64,000 nt of DNA from Planctomycetota bacterium (GTDB lineage Bacteria; Planctomycetota; J058; JAJDCQ01). The stretch's first letter is position 1; each line of letters starts with the position of its first letter. The notes beneath the pieces were generated by a model. The model saw only the letters and a list, made by a program, of their open reading frames with translations. It was not told where the DNA came from and did no database searches. The stretch spans positions 62,001-126,000 of the forward strand of contig JAJDCQ010000213.1 of the NCBI GenBank assembly GCA_029260755.1. Direction: 5' to 3'. The translations under genes and the position numbers were made by a program. Positions 50,641-60,739 of this stretch are shown here, one piece after another.

Positions 50641-51729
50641 TCAGTCGATGGCGACGCCGGCCGCCGCGAGATGGGCCGTCACCTTGGCCTCGTCCGGGTC
50701 GCGGATGAGCCCGTGCTGGGTCACGATCGCCGTCACGAGCCGGGCCGGCGTGACGTCGAACGCCGGGTTGAAGCTGCCGACGCCCTCGGGCGCGGTCCGC
50801 ACCCCCCCGAACGCGTGCACCTCGTCGGCGGCTCGCTCCTCGATCGGGATCGCGTCGCCGTTGGGGCAGTCGGGATCGAACGTCGAGATCGGCGCGGCCA
50901 CGTAGAACGGCACGCCGTGCTCGCGAGCGAGGACGGCGAGCGGATAGGTGCCGATCTTGTTGGCGACGTCGCCGTTGCGGGCGATCCGGTCGGCCCCGAC
51001 GACGACGAGGTCGACCATCCCGCGGCGCAGCACCGTCGCCGCCGCCGCGTCGGGGAGGACCGAGACGTCGATGCCGGCGCGCTGGAGCTCCCAGGCGGTG
51101 AGGCGCGCGCCCTGAAGCAGCGGCCTCGTCTCGTCGGCGAAGACGCGCTCGACCTTGCCCTCCTCGTGGGCGGCGTAGATCACCCCGAGGGCGGTCCCGT
51201 AGGCGGCCGTCGCGAGACCGCCGGCGTTGCAGTGGGTGAGGATCGAGGCGCCCTCGGGGACGAGCGCCGCGCCGGCGGCGCCGATCGCGCGGCAGGTCGC
51301 CGCGTCCTCCGCCTCGATGGCGCTCGCCTCGCCGAGGAGGCGCTGGAGCGTCGCGCCGCGGTCGCCATCGCGGAGGGTCGCGCCGAGCTTGCGCATCCGC
51401 TCGAGCGCCCAGAAGAGGTTCACCGCGGTCGGGCGCGAGGTCGCGAGATGGTCGGCCGCCGCGTCGGCCGCATCGACGACCGCCGCGCCGCCTCCGTCCT
51501 TCGCCCCGCCGCGCGCGCCGATCACGACGCCGTAGGCCGCCGCGCAGCCGATCGCCGGCGCGCCGCGCACCCGGAGCATCTTGATCGCCTCCCAGACGGA
51601 CTCGACGTCGTCGCAGCGCCGCATGACGGTCTCGGTCGGCAGCCGCGTCTGATCGATCAGCTCGAGCGACCCCGTCTCGGGGTCGCCGATCCAGCGCATC
51701 GTCGGGGGAGGGGTCTTCGATTCGGACAT
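50641..51729 (-). CDS. mtnA: S-methyl-5-thioribose-1-phosphate isomerase
   Basis: RVRGAPAIGCAAAYG, LTHCNAGGLATAAYGTALG, VFADETRPLLQGARLTAWEL, GADRIARNGDVANKIGTYPLAVLA, AFDVTPARLVTAIVTQHG. Confidence 0.95.
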   Translation of the reverse strand: MSESKTPPPTMRWIGDPETGSLELIDQTRLPTETVMRRCDDVESVWEAIKMLRVRGAPAIGCAAAYGVVIGARGGAKDGGGAAVVDAADAAADHLATSRPTAVNLFWALERMRKLGATLRDGDRGATLQRLLGEASAIEAEDAATCRAIGAAGAALVPEGASILTHCNAGGLATAAYGTALGVIYAAHEEGKVERVFADETRPLLQGARLTAWELQRAGIDVSVLPDAAAATVLRRGMVDLVVVGADRIARNGDVANKIGTYPLAVLAREHGVPFYVAAPISTFDPDCPNGDAIPIEERAADEVHAFGGVRTAPEGVGSFNPAFDVTPARLVTAIVTQHGLIRDPDEAKVTAHLAAAGVAID

Positions 51730-51761
51730 GAGGGGACTCGCTCGTAGCTCGCGGGACTCGC

Positions 51762-52304
51762 CTATCGCTTGCTGACGCGCGGGCTCACCTGCTGGAACTC
51801 CTCCATCACGCGCCTGTCCTTCTCGCGGACGCCCTCTTCCTGCTCGCGCTTGAACGTCTCGATCCGCTCCTGCACCCGCGGCTCGGAGAGCCCGATCACG
51901 CTCGCGGCGAAGATCGCGGCGTTCTTCGCGCCGGCCGTCCCGAGGGCCATCGTCGCGACCGGGACACCGCCGGGCATCTGCACCGTCGCCAGGATCGAGT
52001 CGAGCCCCTGGAGCGGCGAGTTCGGCATCGGCACGCCCATGACCGGGAGCGGCGTGTGCGCGGCCACGACGCCGGCCAGCGCCGCCGCCCATCCCGCGCC
52101 CGCGATCACGCAGCGGACGCCGCGGTCCTTGAGCCCGCGGCTGTACTCGGCGAGCGCCTCGGGGCTCCGATGCGCGCTGATCACGCGCACCTCGAAGGGG
52201 ATCTCGAACTCCTTCAGGATCTCGATCCCGGGGCGGAGGTTGTCGAGATCCGAGGTGCTGCCCATCACGATCGAGACCCAGGCATCGCTCTCGTCAATGC
52301 TCAT
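51762..52304 (-). CDS. purE: N5-carboxyaminoimidazole ribonucleotide mutase
   Basis: VSIVMGSTSDLD, VISAHRSPE, AGAGWAAALAGVVAAHTPLPVMGVP, SILATVQMPGGVPVAT. Confidence 0.95.
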   Translation of the reverse strand: MSIDESDAWVSIVMGSTSDLDNLRPGIEILKEFEIPFEVRVISAHRSPEALAEYSRGLKDRGVRCVIAGAGWAAALAGVVAAHTPLPVMGVPMPNSPLQGLDSILATVQMPGGVPVATMALGTAGAKNAAIFAASVIGLSEPRVQERIETFKREQEEGVREKDRRVMEEFQQVSPRVSKR

Positions 52305-52325
52305 CGTCTTGCGGTCTTCTCTCTT

Positions 52326-52820
52326 CTAGCGGGCGTCGTCGGCCCGGTATCCTGTGATTCGCCACTCGCTCCGGATGAGCCCGAAGGCGAAGACGATCGT
52401 CGTCCCTCGCGTCTCGCCGCCGAAGAGCGACGCGGCCGCCGCGTCGTCTCGAGCGGCGAGGGTGATCCGGAGATACGCGAGCCGGTCGCCCTCGTGGACC
52501 CAGTCGGGGTCGGTGAACTGCCAGCGCTCCGCGTCGCGACGGTACCACGCCGCGACCTCCTCCTTGCCCCGCTCGGCGACGTCCTTCACGAGCTGATCGA
52601 GGGAGCCGGCGGCGTATATCAGCGCGAGCGACTCGAGATCGCCCGCCCGCCACGCCCGCTCGAAGCTCGCGAACGTTCGCTCGGGATCGGCGAGGCTCAA
52701 TCCGCCGTCGTCCCCCCCGCGCCCGGCGCCCGAGGTGCAGCCGGCCGTCACGGTCGCGATGAGGATCGCGACCGAGACCGGAGCGGTCCGCCGGAGCCGT
52801 CGCGCGCGCGGCGAGCTCAT
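52326..52820 (-). CDS. Lipoprotein, possible SnoaL/NTF2-like fold
   Basis: Lipobox VTAGCTSG; FASFERAWRAGDLESLALIYA. Confidence 0.55.
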   Translation of the reverse strand: MSSPRARRLRRTAPVSVAILIATVTAGCTSGAGRGGDDGGLSLADPERTFASFERAWRAGDLESLALIYAAGSLDQLVKDVAERGKEEVAAWYRRDAERWQFTDPDWVHEGDRLAYLRITLAARDDAAAASLFGGETRGTTIVFAFGLIRSEWRITGYRADDAR

Positions 52821-53830
52821 CCGTCCCCTTCGATGAGCTTCTTGCCCGCGGCGTCGGTGCCGGCGCGGTCGGCCGCGAGGAGCGCCTCGGTCGCGTCGTC
52901 CGGCATCTCGACGCCGGTCAGGATGCGGAAGATCCGGAGGTAGGTCGCGCGCGCCTCGGCGACGACCTCGTCGGGCAGCCGCGGCGCGGGCGCCTTCTTG
53001 TTCCAGTCGCTGATACCGAGGAGGTAGTCGCGGACGACCTGCTTGTCGATCGGCGTCGGCAGCGTGCCGGGCTCGCGGGCGTCGTAGTCCTCCTTGAGCC
53101 AGTAGCGGCTCGAGTCGGGCGTCAGCACCTCGTCGATGAGGAAGAGCTCCTGACTCCGGGTGAGGCCGAACTCGAACTTCGTGTCGCAGAGGATCACGCC
53201 GCGGCTCGCCGCGAGCTCGCGGGCCATCGAGTAGACCTTGATCGAGAGGTCGCGCATCCCCTTCGCGCGCTGTTCACCGCAGCGCCTCACGACCTCGTCG
53301 TAGGAGATCGGCTCGTCGTGCTCGCCCTGCTCCGCCTTCGTCGTCGGCGTGAAGAGCGGCTCGGGGAGGAACCGGTCGCCGAGGTTCATCCCCGCCGGCG
53401 CATCGACGCCCGCGACCTTGCCGTCCTTCTGGTATCCCTTCCAGACGCTCCCGGCCATGTATCCGCGCACGATGCACTCGACCGGCAGCACCGGCGCCCG
53501 CCGGACGAGGAGCGCCCGGCCCGTGAGGGTGTCGGCCTGCGCCTGCGCAGCGTCCGGCCAGAACTTCGGCTCCCACGCCACGAGGTGGTCGCGGAGCCCG
53601 CCGACCTCGTCCTCGAGGAGCTGGAAGTAGCGGAGCCAGAAGACGGTGAGGGCCGTCAGGACGCGGCCCTTGTCGGGGATGGCCGGGTCGAGGACGACGT
53701 CGAAGGCGCTCACTCGATCGGTCGCGACGATGAGCAGGTGCTCGTCGTCGACCTCGTAGATGTCGCGGACCTTTCCTCGCGCGAGGAGCTTCAGCCCCTC
53801 GATCTCGGTGGTGGCGATCGCGCTGGTCAT
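52817..53830 (-). CDS. purC: Phosphoribosylaminoimidazole-succinocarboxamide synthase
   Basis: GKVRDIYEVDDEHLLIVATDRVSAFDVVL, VECIVRGYMAGSVWKGYQ, LCDTKFEFGL, LIDEVLTPDSSRYW. Confidence 0.95.
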   Translation of the reverse strand: MTSAIATTEIEGLKLLARGKVRDIYEVDDEHLLIVATDRVSAFDVVLDPAIPDKGRVLTALTVFWLRYFQLLEDEVGGLRDHLVAWEPKFWPDAAQAQADTLTGRALLVRRAPVLPVECIVRGYMAGSVWKGYQKDGKVAGVDAPAGMNLGDRFLPEPLFTPTTKAEQGEHDEPISYDEVVRRCGEQRAKGMRDLSIKVYSMARELAASRGVILCDTKFEFGLTRSQELFLIDEVLTPDSSRYWLKEDYDAREPGTLPTPIDKQVVRDYLLGISDWNKKAPAPRLPDEVVAEARATYLRIFRILTGVEMPDDATEALLAADRAGTDAAGKKLIEGDG

Positions 53831-55056
53831 GAGGTCTCCTTGCGGCCGGGGTAGTGGGCGAGGCCGCTCTCGAGGACGTCCATCGCGTGGTCGAGGTCTT
53901 CGCTGTCGAGGACGTAGGCGATCCGCGCCTCGTTCGTCCCCAGGCCGGGCGTGCCGTAGAAGCCCTCGCCCGGGGCGAGCATGACGGTGTCGCCGCCGTG
54001 GTCGTGCTCCTCGAGGAGCCAGGCGCAGAACTCGTTGGTGTCGTCGACGGGCAGCTCGACCATGATGTAGAAGGCGCCGTCGGGCGCGGCGAGCTCCACG
54101 CCGGGCATCGCCTCGAGGCGCTTCACCAGGACGTCGCGGCGCCCCTTGTACTCGGCGACGACGCTGCGGCGGTAATCGTCGGGCAGGCCGATCGCCGCCT
54201 CGCCGCCGAGCTGCCCGACCGTCGGCGCCGAGAGGCGCGCCTGCCCCATCTTGAGCATGGCCGCGCGGAGGTCGGCGTTGCGGGTGGTGACCCAGCCGAT
54301 CCGGGCGCCGCACGCGCTGTAGCGCTTGCTCGTGGAGTCGACCTGGATCGCGTGCTGGTCCATCCCGGGGAGGGAGAGGACCGGGACCGCCTCGGCGTCG
54401 CCGAACACGAGCTCGCGGTAGACCTCATCGGAGATGAGGAAGATCCCCCGGCTCCGCGCGATGTCGGCGAGCATCTCGATCTCGTCGCGGGTGTGGACCG
54501 TGCCGGTCGGGTTGCCGGGGTTGCAGACGACCATCGCGCGGGTGCGCGGGCCGATGCGCGCCTCGATGGTCGCGCGGTCGGGCAGATGGTAGCCCTGCTC
54601 GCGGGTCGTCGTGACGAAGCTCGTCTTCACGCCGAGCCAGGTCGCGAAGCCAATGTAGTTGGGGTAGCACGGCTCGAAGAGGAGGACGTCGTCGCCGGGG
54701 TCGCAGCAGGCGGCGAAGGCCATCATGAGCGCCTCGCTGCCGCCGGTCGTGACGACGAGGTCGTCGGTGCCGATCTCGACGTCGAAGCTGCCGTAGTAGC
54801 GGACGATCGCCTCGCGGTAGCTCTTGAAGCCGTCGCTCGGGGCGTAGCCGATCACGTCGGGCTCGAAGCCGCGGTAGGCGGCGATGAACGGCGCGGCCGT
54901 CGCGACGTCGGGCTGGCCAATGTTCAGCTTGAAGATCCGCATGCCGCGCGCGAGGGCGCGCTCGGCCGATGGCGCGAGCTTGCGAATCGGCGAGGCCGGC
55001 ATGCCGCGCCCGCGCGCGGAGAGGGCCGGGCTCGGGGCGGTCTTCTGGGCGGGCAT
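53827..55056 (-). CDS. Class I/II PLP-dependent aminotransferase
   Basis: LNIGQPDVAT, VVCNPGNPTGTVH, ISDEVYRELVF, DSTSKRYSACGARIGW; ATGA overlap with purC. Confidence 0.9.
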   Translation of the reverse strand: MPAQKTAPSPALSARGRGMPASPIRKLAPSAERALARGMRIFKLNIGQPDVATAAPFIAAYRGFEPDVIGYAPSDGFKSYREAIVRYYGSFDVEIGTDDLVVTTGGSEALMMAFAACCDPGDDVLLFEPCYPNYIGFATWLGVKTSFVTTTREQGYHLPDRATIEARIGPRTRAMVVCNPGNPTGTVHTRDEIEMLADIARSRGIFLISDEVYRELVFGDAEAVPVLSLPGMDQHAIQVDSTSKRYSACGARIGWVTTRNADLRAAMLKMGQARLSAPTVGQLGGEAAIGLPDDYRRSVVAEYKGRRDVLVKRLEAMPGVELAAPDGAFYIMVELPVDDTNEFCAWLLEEHDHGGDTVMLAPGEGFYGTPGLGTNEARIAYVLDSEDLDHAMDVLESGLAHYPGRKETS

Positions 55057-55316
55057 CGGCGCGGTCGTCTCCGGAGCGAAGGCGGAGGTGAGGGGCGGAT
55101 TCTAGACGACCGCTGGGGCGGAATCAACGTGTGTCCGGCGCCGTCGGGCGAGGTCGAGAAGCCCATGCGAATCTCGAACTAAGGAAGCTGCGGATTGCCA
55201 TCTCCCCCCATTGGGGGGGGCCTCGCCAAACCACGACCCGCGGGGCGATTCGACTCGCCCGCCGCGAGTCCCTGCTACGCTTGCGCCTGGCGGGTCGACC
55301 CGGTCACCATCCCCGC

Positions 55317-58238
55317 ATGAGCAACCCGCCGCGCGAGCTCGGCTCCGGTCCGGGCCTCCGGGCCGGCACCCGGTTCGGGCCCTACCAGGTCGAGGCGCTC
55401 CTCGGCCGCGGCGGCATGGGCGCCGTCTACCGCGCCCGACACCTCGAGACCGGCCGCGCCGACGCCCTCAAGGTCATCCTCGCGAGCCGTCTCGCGACCG
55501 ACCGTGGCCTCGCCCGCTTCCGGCGTGAGGTCGAGGTGCTCGCCCGGATCGAGCCGCACCCGGGCGTCGTCCGCGTCCACGCCTGCGGGCTGGAGCGCGG
55601 CCTGCCGTGGGCGGCGATGGACCTCGTCGCCGGTCGGTCGCTCGCGTCGATCCTCGACGCCGATGGGCCGCTCCCGGCGCGACGCGCCGCCGAGGTCGGC
55701 GCCGCCGTCGCGCGAGCCCTCGCGCACGTCCACGTCCACGGTGTGCTCCATCGCGACCTCAAGCCCGAGAACGTCCTCATCGCCGACGACGACGGCGCGC
55801 CTCGCCTCGTCGACTTCGGCCTCGCGTTCGACGCCTTCGCCGAGCGCCTCACCCAGACCGGAGAGCTCCTCGGGACGCCCGCCTACATGGCGCCCGAGCA
55901 GGTGAGCCGCGGCAGCCGGTCGGGCAGCGAGCCCGGCAGCAGGCCGGGCTCGGTCGACGTCGGCGGCGAGATCGGCCCGAGCACCGACGTCTACGGCGCC
56001 GGCGCCGTCCTCTACGCGGCCCTCACCGGCAGGCCGCCGTTCGTGGGCGACAGCGTCGCCCTCGTGATCCAGGTCGTCCAGCACGCGCCGACCTCGCCGC
56101 GCGCCGTCGTCGCCGACGTACCGGCCGAGCTCGAGGCGATCTGTCTCCGCTGCCTCGAGAAGGACCCCGCGTTCCGCTACCCGAGCGCGGTCGAGCTCGC
56201 CGAGGACCTCGATCGGTGGCTCCGCGGCGAGCCGGTCACCGCCCGGAGCTCGGGGATCGGGCGACTCCTCCGTCGCCTCCGGACGCCGGGCGCGCCGCGG
56301 CGCCGGTTCGTCGCGACGCTCGCCGCCGCCGGCGCGTTCGCGATCGCGGCGCTCGCCGTCGGCCTCGCCCTCGGCCCCGCGGGCATCGTCGGCGCGAGCC
56401 CGAGCGAGACGCTCGCCGCCCTCGAGCGGTCGCTCGACGCGGGCGATCCGCTCGACCCCGACGACGTGGCCGCCCTCGCCACCGATCCGGCGTTCGGCGG
56501 GGCGGACGAGCTCGCGCGGCGGGCCGAGCTCGTCGCCGTCCTCGCGGCCGCCGTCGCGCCGTCGGGCGCGGCCGCTCCCGCGGAGGCGACGATCGACCGG
56601 CTGGTGCCGCTGCTGAGACCGCGCGGCGTCGTCGACGGCGCGCAGAAGCGACGGGTCGAGCGGATCCTCGCGGCGGCGGGGCGCTTCGACGTCCTCGCCG
56701 GCGCGCTCCACGATGGCGTCCCGATCGCCTCGGCGTCGCCGACCGTGGCCGCGCCGCTCGCCCGAGCGATCGTCGCCGCCTGGGAGGGCGGCGCGCCCGC
56801 TCCCGCGGCGCCCGACGATGACGCCGCCTTCGGGGCTCTCATCCGTGCCCCCGACCTCGCCGAGCCCGAGCGCGGAGGCCTTCTCCTCGCGCGCGCGAGC
56901 GTCGTCGCCGACGCCGGCGACGCCGATCGGGCGCTCGACCTCTTCGCCCGGGCCGCCGCCCGTCACGGCGTCGCTCCGCCCCCCGATCGGGTCCCGACCG
57001 CCGTCGTCGAGCGCGCCGGCGCGCGGCTGCCGGAGCTGATCCGGAGCGGCGACGATCCCCGCGCGGCGTGGGCGGTCGGCGACATCCTCGCCCGGGCGAC
57101 CACGGGCGTGGCGACGCGGCTGCCGATCGCGACCATCGTCGAGCTCCAGACCGAGTCGATGACGACCTGGCTCTCGGTCTCGGGCGGCGTCGACAGCCGC
57201 TGGCGGAGCCTGATCGAGCGCCCACTCCGCGAGATCGCGTTCCTCGAGCGCTTCGGCGCCCAGCCGCTCGCCTCGCGCGAGATGCGCACGATCGGCTCCT
57301 CGCTCGGCCTCGAGCGGCTCGAGTCGCTCGCCGACGCCGAGCTCGCCCGGCCCTCGCGCTCCCGCGACCCGGCCGTGCTCCTCTTCGTCGCGCGGCTGCT
57401 CCTCGCTGCAGCCAAGACGTTCGACGCCGACGGCGCCGAGCGCGCCGCCGCGGTCGGCCAGCGCCTCGTCCAGGCCGCCGCCACGATCGGCCCCGACGAA
57501 GCGTGGCTTCACCTTCAGGTCGCCCGTCGACTCGAGGACCTCGAGCTCTGGGAGGACGCCCTCGAGGCGAGCGGTCGGGCGCTCGCCCTCGACCGCGAGC
57601 TCGCGCCGGAGCAGCGCGTGCCGGCGATCACCGAGACGCATCTGAGCGTCGTCTCGAAGCTCGCCCGCGCGGGCCGGCGGAGCTTGGAGCGCGGGGAGCG
57701 ATTCGCGCTCGCGGTCGAGGCGGCCCGCGTCCAGCTCGCCCGGCGCGCGCCGTGCCGCGAGCTCCTCGACGGCCGCGGCGTCGAGGCGTGGTCCGATCGA
57801 CGCGGCGACGCGATCAGCTACGTCATCCGCGAGGCGGCGGAGGCGGCCGCCGGTCGGACGTACCCCGCGTGCTGCGGGTCGGCGGCCGACGCCGCCGGGA
57901 CGCTCCCCGGCCTCGACGAGCTCATCGCGATGGGGGTCGAGCTCGGGCCGTCGGAGGCGATCGGGGCGCGCCTCTTGCGCCTCCGGGCGGAGCATCACGT
58001 CCGGCACGAGCGCCTCGAGGACGCCGTGGAAGACTTCGCCGCGTCGGTCCGCTGGGAGCTCCGGCGGGGCGACGGCGACGCGGGCTACTACCGCGGCGTC
58101 CATCAGTGGATCGCCGAGATCCTCGACGAGCGCGCCCGGCTCCTCCGCGCCCTCGGCCGCCTCGATGAGGCGGCTCGCGACGACGCGCGCGTCGAGGCGT
58201 CGCGGGCGAAGGTCGCCGAGCTCTCGCGCGAGGACTGA
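55317..58238 (+). CDS. Ser/Thr protein kinase (paralog 3 of 4299/7379 family)
   Basis: FGPYQVEALLGRGGMGAVYRARH, HRDLKPENVL, DFGLAFDAFAERLTQTGELLGTPAYMAPEQV. Confidence 0.9.
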   Translation: MSNPPRELGSGPGLRAGTRFGPYQVEALLGRGGMGAVYRARHLETGRADALKVILASRLATDRGLARFRREVEVLARIEPHPGVVRVHACGLERGLPWAAMDLVAGRSLASILDADGPLPARRAAEVGAAVARALAHVHVHGVLHRDLKPENVLIADDDGAPRLVDFGLAFDAFAERLTQTGELLGTPAYMAPEQVSRGSRSGSEPGSRPGSVDVGGEIGPSTDVYGAGAVLYAALTGRPPFVGDSVALVIQVVQHAPTSPRAVVADVPAELEAICLRCLEKDPAFRYPSAVELAEDLDRWLRGEPVTARSSGIGRLLRRLRTPGAPRRRFVATLAAAGAFAIAALAVGLALGPAGIVGASPSETLAALERSLDAGDPLDPDDVAALATDPAFGGADELARRAELVAVLAAAVAPSGAAAPAEATIDRLVPLLRPRGVVDGAQKRRVERILAAAGRFDVLAGALHDGVPIASASPTVAAPLARAIVAAWEGGAPAPAAPDDDAAFGALIRAPDLAEPERGGLLLARASVVADAGDADRALDLFARAAARHGVAPPPDRVPTAVVERAGARLPELIRSGDDPRAAWAVGDILARATTGVATRLPIATIVELQTESMTTWLSVSGGVDSRWRSLIERPLREIAFLERFGAQPLASREMRTIGSSLGLERLESLADAELARPSRSRDPAVLLFVARLLLAAAKTFDADGAERAAAVGQRLVQAAATIGPDEAWLHLQVARRLEDLELWEDALEASGRALALDRELAPEQRVPAITETHLSVVSKLARAGRRSLERGERFALAVEAARVQLARRAPCRELLDGRGVEAWSDRRGDAISYVIREAAEAAAGRTYPACCGSAADAAGTLPGLDELIAMGVELGPSEAIGARLLRLRAEHHVRHERLEDAVEDFAASVRWELRRGDGDAGYYRGVHQWIAEILDERARLLRALGRLDEAARDDARVEASRAKVAELSRED

Positions 58239-58268
58239 TCGCGGCTCGGCGTGCGAGCCCGTGCCCGG

Positions 58269-59558
58269 TCAGAAGCCGAGCGTCATGATCCGGAGGAGCC
58301 AGCGCGGCAGCCACCGCCGCAGGCGCCACCGCACGATGGTCGCGATCGTGCTCAGCGTGCCGCGAGTCGGCAGCGCCTCGGCGACCAGGGCGGCCTCGCT
58401 CATCTGCGCGCTGGTCGGCGTTCGCCAGCCGCGGATCGAGTCGATCCGCCGTTCGGCGATGTCGACGTCGTGGACGAGGTGCCGGCGGTAGCGCCACAGG
58501 CCGACCGCGAGGACGGCGGTCGCGAGGGCGCTCGAGAGAAGGCCGACGAGGATCGACCCGATGACCGCCTCGCCCGCGGCGTTCGGTGGTGGCGAGTTGG
58601 CGTGGATGTTCGCGCCGAGGAGCCCGAAGCCGATCGCCGCGACGAGCCAGAGGAGGAGCATCGTTCCGACGATCGAGGCCCGGTGGAGGAGACCGGTGCG
58701 GACCTCGTCGAGGTTGCGGTGGTCGTTCCACAGCTCGAGCCGGAGGGCGGTCAGGAACGCGGCCGCCGACTCCCAACGGCGGCGCGAGTCGCCGGCCAGG
58801 GCGCGGGCGAGGAGGCGGTCGACCGCGCCGGGCAGCTCGGGGCGTCGTCGACTCGGCGGCTCCGCCACCCCCTGGGGTCGCTCGCCGAGGAGGAGCTCGT
58901 GGAGGATCACGCCGACGGCGTAGACGTCGGAGCGGTGGGAGGGCTTCTGACCGGCCCGCTGCTCGGGCGCCATGTACTCGATCGTGCCCGCGAGGCGCGC
59001 GTCGGCGGCCGACAGGCTGACCGAGAGGGTCGCCGTCTGCTGCGCGATCTTGCGCGAGAGGCCGAAGTCGCTCACGTGGAGCGCGCCCTCCTCGTCGAAG
59101 AGGAGGTTCTCGGGCTTGAGGTCGCCGTGGACGATGCCCTCGCGTTGCAGCCGGGTGAGCAGCTCGAGGACGCGCTCGACGTGCTGGATCGCCTCGCCGG
59201 CGGCGAGGCGCCCGCCGGCGAGCTTCCGCCGCAGGTCCCCCCCGCGGAGGTAGTCCATGACGAGGTAGGGCGGGTCGTGGTCGAGGGCGACGTCGTGGAC
59301 GGCGACGACGCCGCGCCCGCGGACGAGACCGAGGCTGCTCGCCTCGGCCTGGAGCTGCTCGGCGTGCGCGTGATGAACGACCACCTTGAGGGCGTAGCGG
59401 CGCTCGTCGCCGCGCTCGTCACCGCGCCCGGCCTTCGCGCGCCGGACGCGCCAGACCTCGGAGAAGCCGCCCCGCCCGAGCGGCTCCTCGAGGATCCAGG
59501 GACCGAGCCGTTCTCCCTCGCTCCGCGTCCAGCCGGCCTTCGCCGTCGTCGCGCTCAC
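58269..59558 (-). CDS. Ser/Thr protein kinase with HGD catalytic loop and C-terminal TM segments
   Basis: LGRGGFSEVWRV, VHGDLKPENLLF, SDFGLSRK, YMAPEQ. Confidence 0.85.
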   Translation of the reverse strand: MSATTAKAGWTRSEGERLGPWILEEPLGRGGFSEVWRVRRAKAGRGDERGDERRYALKVVVHHAHAEQLQAEASSLGLVRGRGVVAVHDVALDHDPPYLVMDYLRGGDLRRKLAGGRLAAGEAIQHVERVLELLTRLQREGIVHGDLKPENLLFDEEGALHVSDFGLSRKIAQQTATLSVSLSAADARLAGTIEYMAPEQRAGQKPSHRSDVYAVGVILHELLLGERPQGVAEPPSRRRPELPGAVDRLLARALAGDSRRRWESAAAFLTALRLELWNDHRNLDEVRTGLLHRASIVGTMLLLWLVAAIGFGLLGANIHANSPPPNAAGEAVIGSILVGLLSSALATAVLAVGLWRYRRHLVHDVDIAERRIDSIRGWRTPTSAQMSEAALVAEALPTRGTLSTIATIVRWRLRRWLPRWLLRIMTLGF

Positions 59559-59562
59559 GCCG

Positions 59563-60708
59563 TCACCGCCCCCGCCGCGCGGCGGTGTCGAGGAGGAGCG
59601 ACCCGAGCACCGCGAGCATCGTCGGCGTGGCGACGAGCGCGACCCGGAGCAGCGCGACGAGCGGCTCGTCGAGCTCGGCGCCGTAGCGGTCGATCGCGAT
59701 GACGGTGAAGAGGATGATCGCCGGGAGCATGATCCCCACGAGCAGCGTCATCAGGAACGAGACGTCGCCGACCGGCCGCACGCCGCGGAGGGTCGGCTCG
59801 ATCGAGGTCTCCGCGACCGGCGCGACGAGCTCGATCCCCTGCTCGCCCGCGGCGAGGTCGGCGAGCATCGTCCCGGCGTCGGGGTAGCGCCGCTCCGCGT
59901 CGCGGGCGAGGGCGCGGCCGACGACCCGGTCGAGCGCCGCGGGCACATCGACGGGCGGGTCGAGGCGGGCGAGGACGACCCGGAGCGGCTCGACCAGGCC
60001 GAGCGGGCGCCGCCCGACCGCGAGCTCGTAGGTGAGCACGCCGAGCGCGTAGACGTCGCTGGCCGGGGAGAGCTCGCCGCCCGCCCGGACCTCCGGCGCG
60101 ACGTAGTCGAACGTCCCGCGCAGCCGCCCCGCGCCGTCCGCGCCGGTCGCGAGCGACGGCTCGATCGGCGCGTCGTCGCCCTCGCGAACGCGGGCATCGA
60201 GGAGGAGCTTCTTCCGGCGCTGCGCCCGCGAGAGCCCGAGGTCGGCGATCTTCGGCCGCCCCTCGCCGTCGAGGAGCACGTTCTCGGGCTTGAGGTCGCC
60301 GTGGACGATCCCCTCCTCGTGGGCGAAGGCCATCCCCTCGAGGACGCTCGTGATGAGCTCGATCACCCGGCCGGGCGGCAGCCGCTCGCCGGGGGCGTCG
60401 AGCATCGCCGCGCGGAGGTCGCCGCCGCCGCAGAACTCGAGGACGAAGTAAGGCGGGTCGGCGTCGACCGCCTCCTCGATGATCTGGACGAAGTGGGGGC
60501 TACGGAGCTGCCGGAGGAGCTCGCCCTCGTGGCGGAGGACGCTCAGCAGCTCGGGGCGGATGCCGATCTTGATCGCGACGGCGTCGCCGCCGCCCGTCGG
60601 CTCGGCCCGGTGGACCCGGGCGAAGCCGCCGCGGCCGACCTCCTCGCGGAGCTCGTAGCCCGAGAGGACGAGGGGGACATCGCGCGTGGGGTCGGCCGGG
60701 GCGCTCAT
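59563..60708 (-). CDS. Ser/Thr protein kinase with HGD catalytic loop and DLG motif, C-terminal TM segments
   Basis: VGRGGFARVHRAE, VHGDLKPENVLL, IADLGLSR, YVAPEV. Confidence 0.85.
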   Translation of the reverse strand: MSAPADPTRDVPLVLSGYELREEVGRGGFARVHRAEPTGGGDAVAIKIGIRPELLSVLRHEGELLRQLRSPHFVQIIEEAVDADPPYFVLEFCGGGDLRAAMLDAPGERLPPGRVIELITSVLEGMAFAHEEGIVHGDLKPENVLLDGEGRPKIADLGLSRAQRRKKLLLDARVREGDDAPIEPSLATGADGAGRLRGTFDYVAPEVRAGGELSPASDVYALGVLTYELAVGRRPLGLVEPLRVVLARLDPPVDVPAALDRVVGRALARDAERRYPDAGTMLADLAAGEQGIELVAPVAETSIEPTLRGVRPVGDVSFLMTLLVGIMLPAIILFTVIAIDRYGAELDEPLVALLRVALVATPTMLAVLGSLLLDTAARRGR

Positions 60709-60739
60709 CGTTCGTCAGGACGAACGAGCGGCCCTGTCA

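Noticed and set aside
51762-55056. A novel purine/methionine-salvage gene system around mtnA-purE-purC-aminotransferase
   Set aside because: Known housekeeping enzymes; co-location is plausible chromosomal clustering and the intervening lipoprotein gives no clear link.
55204-55218. C6-ATT-G6 hairpin in the divergent region before kinase 3
   Set aside because: Homopolymer stem in a GC-rich genome; position between divergent starts does not fit a terminator and there is no other support.
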